From contig JAFGKN010000163.1 of NCBI GenBank assembly GCA_016928605.1, forward strand, positions 1 to 6,787: a stretch of 6,787 nt of DNA, read 5' to 3'. Each line of letters begins with the position of its first letter. Position 1 is the first letter of the stretch. This stretch comes from Planctomycetota bacterium (GTDB lineage Bacteria; Planctomycetota; UBA8108). Below are positions 6,027 to 6,787 of this stretch, in pieces. The notes below the pieces were generated by a model. It worked only from the letters and a program-made list of their open reading frames with translations. It did not search any database and was not told where the DNA came from. A program made the translations under genes and the position numbers.

Positions 6027-6602
6027 GTGTACTACATGCTGGAATGCTTCTCTCCCGAAGAGGGCCGAGTGGACCTCGAAGCTCCGCCGGATCTCGGCGT
6101 CGAGTCCTGGATGACAGGGCTTCCCTTCGATCTTCCGCCGGCCGCGCCGATCCACCTCCACTGGGACCCGGAGACGGAGACGGAGACGGATGGAAGGCGG
6201 CGGCTCTCGCTCTACGACGCGGGTCCGGTGCTGATGCGAAGAGACCTCGTCGCGGCGCTCCGCGAGTGCGGCGTGGATAACATGGAAACCTACGAGACCG
6301 TCGTCCACTCGCGCGTGGACGGCAGCGAGTGCCTCGATTACGCAGCTGTCAACATCATCGGGCTCGTGGCGGCCGCCGACATGGAGAGATCCGGAGCCCA
6401 CCTGCCGGAAGACTCCGACGGGCTCATCGACGTCGACTTCGACGGCCTCGTGATCGACGAGGCCAAGGCGGCCGGTTTCCTGCTCTTCCGCCTCGCCGAG
6501 TGCGTGAGCGGCGTTGTGATCCACGAAAGCGTCAAGGAACATCTCGAATCGAAGGGAGGCTTCGGCCTCTCCTTCGTGCCTCCGGAGGAATGGTCCGGAT
6601 GA
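6027..6602 (+). CDS. Imm11-like immunity protein to the AHH nuclease
   Basis: A 191-residue, strongly acidic protein (38 D+E against 13 K+R by hand count), cytoplasmic by appearance. It resembles the Imm11 (DUF1629-type) immunity family: an N-terminal YYMLECF strand (2-8), a central LMRRDLVAALRECGVDNMETY (69-89, read as two blocks), an AAVNIIGLV strand (106-114), a C-terminal FRLAECVSGVVIHESVKEHL (154-173) and a GFGLSFVPPEEW end. The family match is from remembered pattern, so it is less certain than position and charge. It is expected to bind and block the nuclease made by the preceding gene. The start may be GTG 6027 or ATG 6036 (MYYM); upstream purine-rich stretches (GAAGAG at 6008-6013, AGAGA at 6015-6019) are weak and do not settle it. 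A hexanucleotide repeat encodes ETETET near residue 50. Confidence 0.78.
   Translation: MYYMLECFSPEEGRVDLEAPPDLGVESWMTGLPFDLPPAAPIHLHWDPETETETDGRRRLSLYDAGPVLMRRDLVAALRECGVDNMETYETVVHSRVDGSECLDYAAVNIIGLVAAADMERSGAHLPEDSDGLIDVDFDGLVIDEAKAAGFLLFRLAECVSGVVIHESVKEHLESKGGFGLSFVPPEEWSG
6171..6190 (+). repeat. GAGACG hexamer repeat inside the immunity gene
   Basis: Three perfect copies of GAGACG plus a two-base partial fourth, encoding Glu-Thr pairs followed by Asp-Gly. The six-base unit keeps the reading frame, so gain or loss of a unit would only lengthen or shorten an acidic loop. Confidence 0.8.
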
Positions 6603-6679
6603 CCGATGTCGCTCTGGAGCACGCTGGGCCGATAGACACGGGAACGTCCTCACCGCGGAAACACACTCTTGATCGGTGA
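6599..6679 (+). CDS. doubtful 26-codon ORF coupled to the immunity gene stop
   Basis: ATG 6599 overlaps the immunity TGA as ATGA, and GGAGG at 6584-6588 lies 10 nt upstream, so it could be translated by coupling. The 26-residue product (begins MTDVALEHAGPIDTG) has no recognisable domain, membrane segment or signal. It could be a genuine small protein, the start of a gene broken by recombination at the island's edge, or chance. The ATGA overlap and the Shine-Dalgarno are the only support. Confidence 0.25.
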   Translation: MTDVALEHAGPIDTGTSSPRKHTLDR

Positions 6680-6684
6680 CTGCC

Positions 6685-6787
6685 ATGTCCCTCACCACTC
6701 GATACCGCCAATGGTCCGTGCGTCCCGCCTGGTCCGGCAGCCTGGGCTTCGGTCCTGCTGCAGGCACTCACTGCCGCTACACCCTCA
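6685..6787 (+). CDS. possible start of a further gene, cut by the window edge
   Basis: From ATG 6685 the frame is open for 34 codons to the right edge (begins MSLTTRYRQWSVRPAW). Upstream support is weak: GGTGA at 6675-6679 is the best ribosome site. No family is recognisable, and a chance open frame of this length is common in GC-rich DNA. It may also be plain intergenic sequence after the operon. No intrinsic terminator (hairpin plus T-run) was found between 6603 and 6787. Confidence 0.2.
   Translation, partial: MSLTTRYRQWSVRPAWSGSLGFGPAAGTHCRYTL

Noticed and set aside
1..6787. CRISPR arrays, tRNA or rRNA genes, insertion sequences, attachment sites
   Set aside because: No spaced direct repeats, cloverleaf-like sequence, transposase motifs or matching terminal repeats were seen on either strand.

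Overview
This is a GC-rich window (roughly two-thirds G+C by eye, with strong G/C preference at third codon positions). It holds one complete type VI secretion system (T6SS) 'vgrG island' on the plus strand, with no structural tss genes in view. The combination of an AHH-type nuclease with an Imm11-like partner in a high-GC genome recalls Myxococcota, but Acidobacteriota or other high-GC Gram-negatives fit equally well. No 16S or housekeeping marker is present to decide.

Layout: positions 1-392 form a GC-rich leader without a convincing gene; it contains a plausible sigma70-like promoter (289-318) and a Shine-Dalgarno site for the first gene. Six tightly packed genes follow: vgrG (393-2531), a DUF2169 adaptor (2540-3577), a ketosynthase/thiolase-fold protein (3574-4653), a DUF4150 PAAR-like spike tip (4669-5049), an AHH-family nuclease toxin (5062-6009) and an Imm11-like immunity protein (6027-6602). 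Junctions are an ATGA overlap or gaps of 8 to 17 nt, so the six genes look like one operon of about 6.2 kb. Downstream lie a 26-codon ORF overlapping the immunity stop codon and a reading frame that stays open to the right edge. Both are doubtful.

How the genes probably work together (inference from family knowledge): VgrG forms the trimeric spike and needle, extended by a very regular 16-unit octapeptide beta-helix. The DUF4150 protein caps it. DUF2169, probably with the ketosynthase-like protein, loads the separate nuclease onto the tip. The acidic last gene protects the producer from the basic nuclease. The least explained component is the ketosynthase-like protein. It keeps the nucleophilic cysteine and the overall motif order of condensing enzymes, but the two catalytic histidines appear to be replaced, and no acyl carrier protein or acyltransferase lies nearby. 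It may be an enzyme fold recruited as a loading factor, or an unusual cysteine-dependent modifying enzyme.
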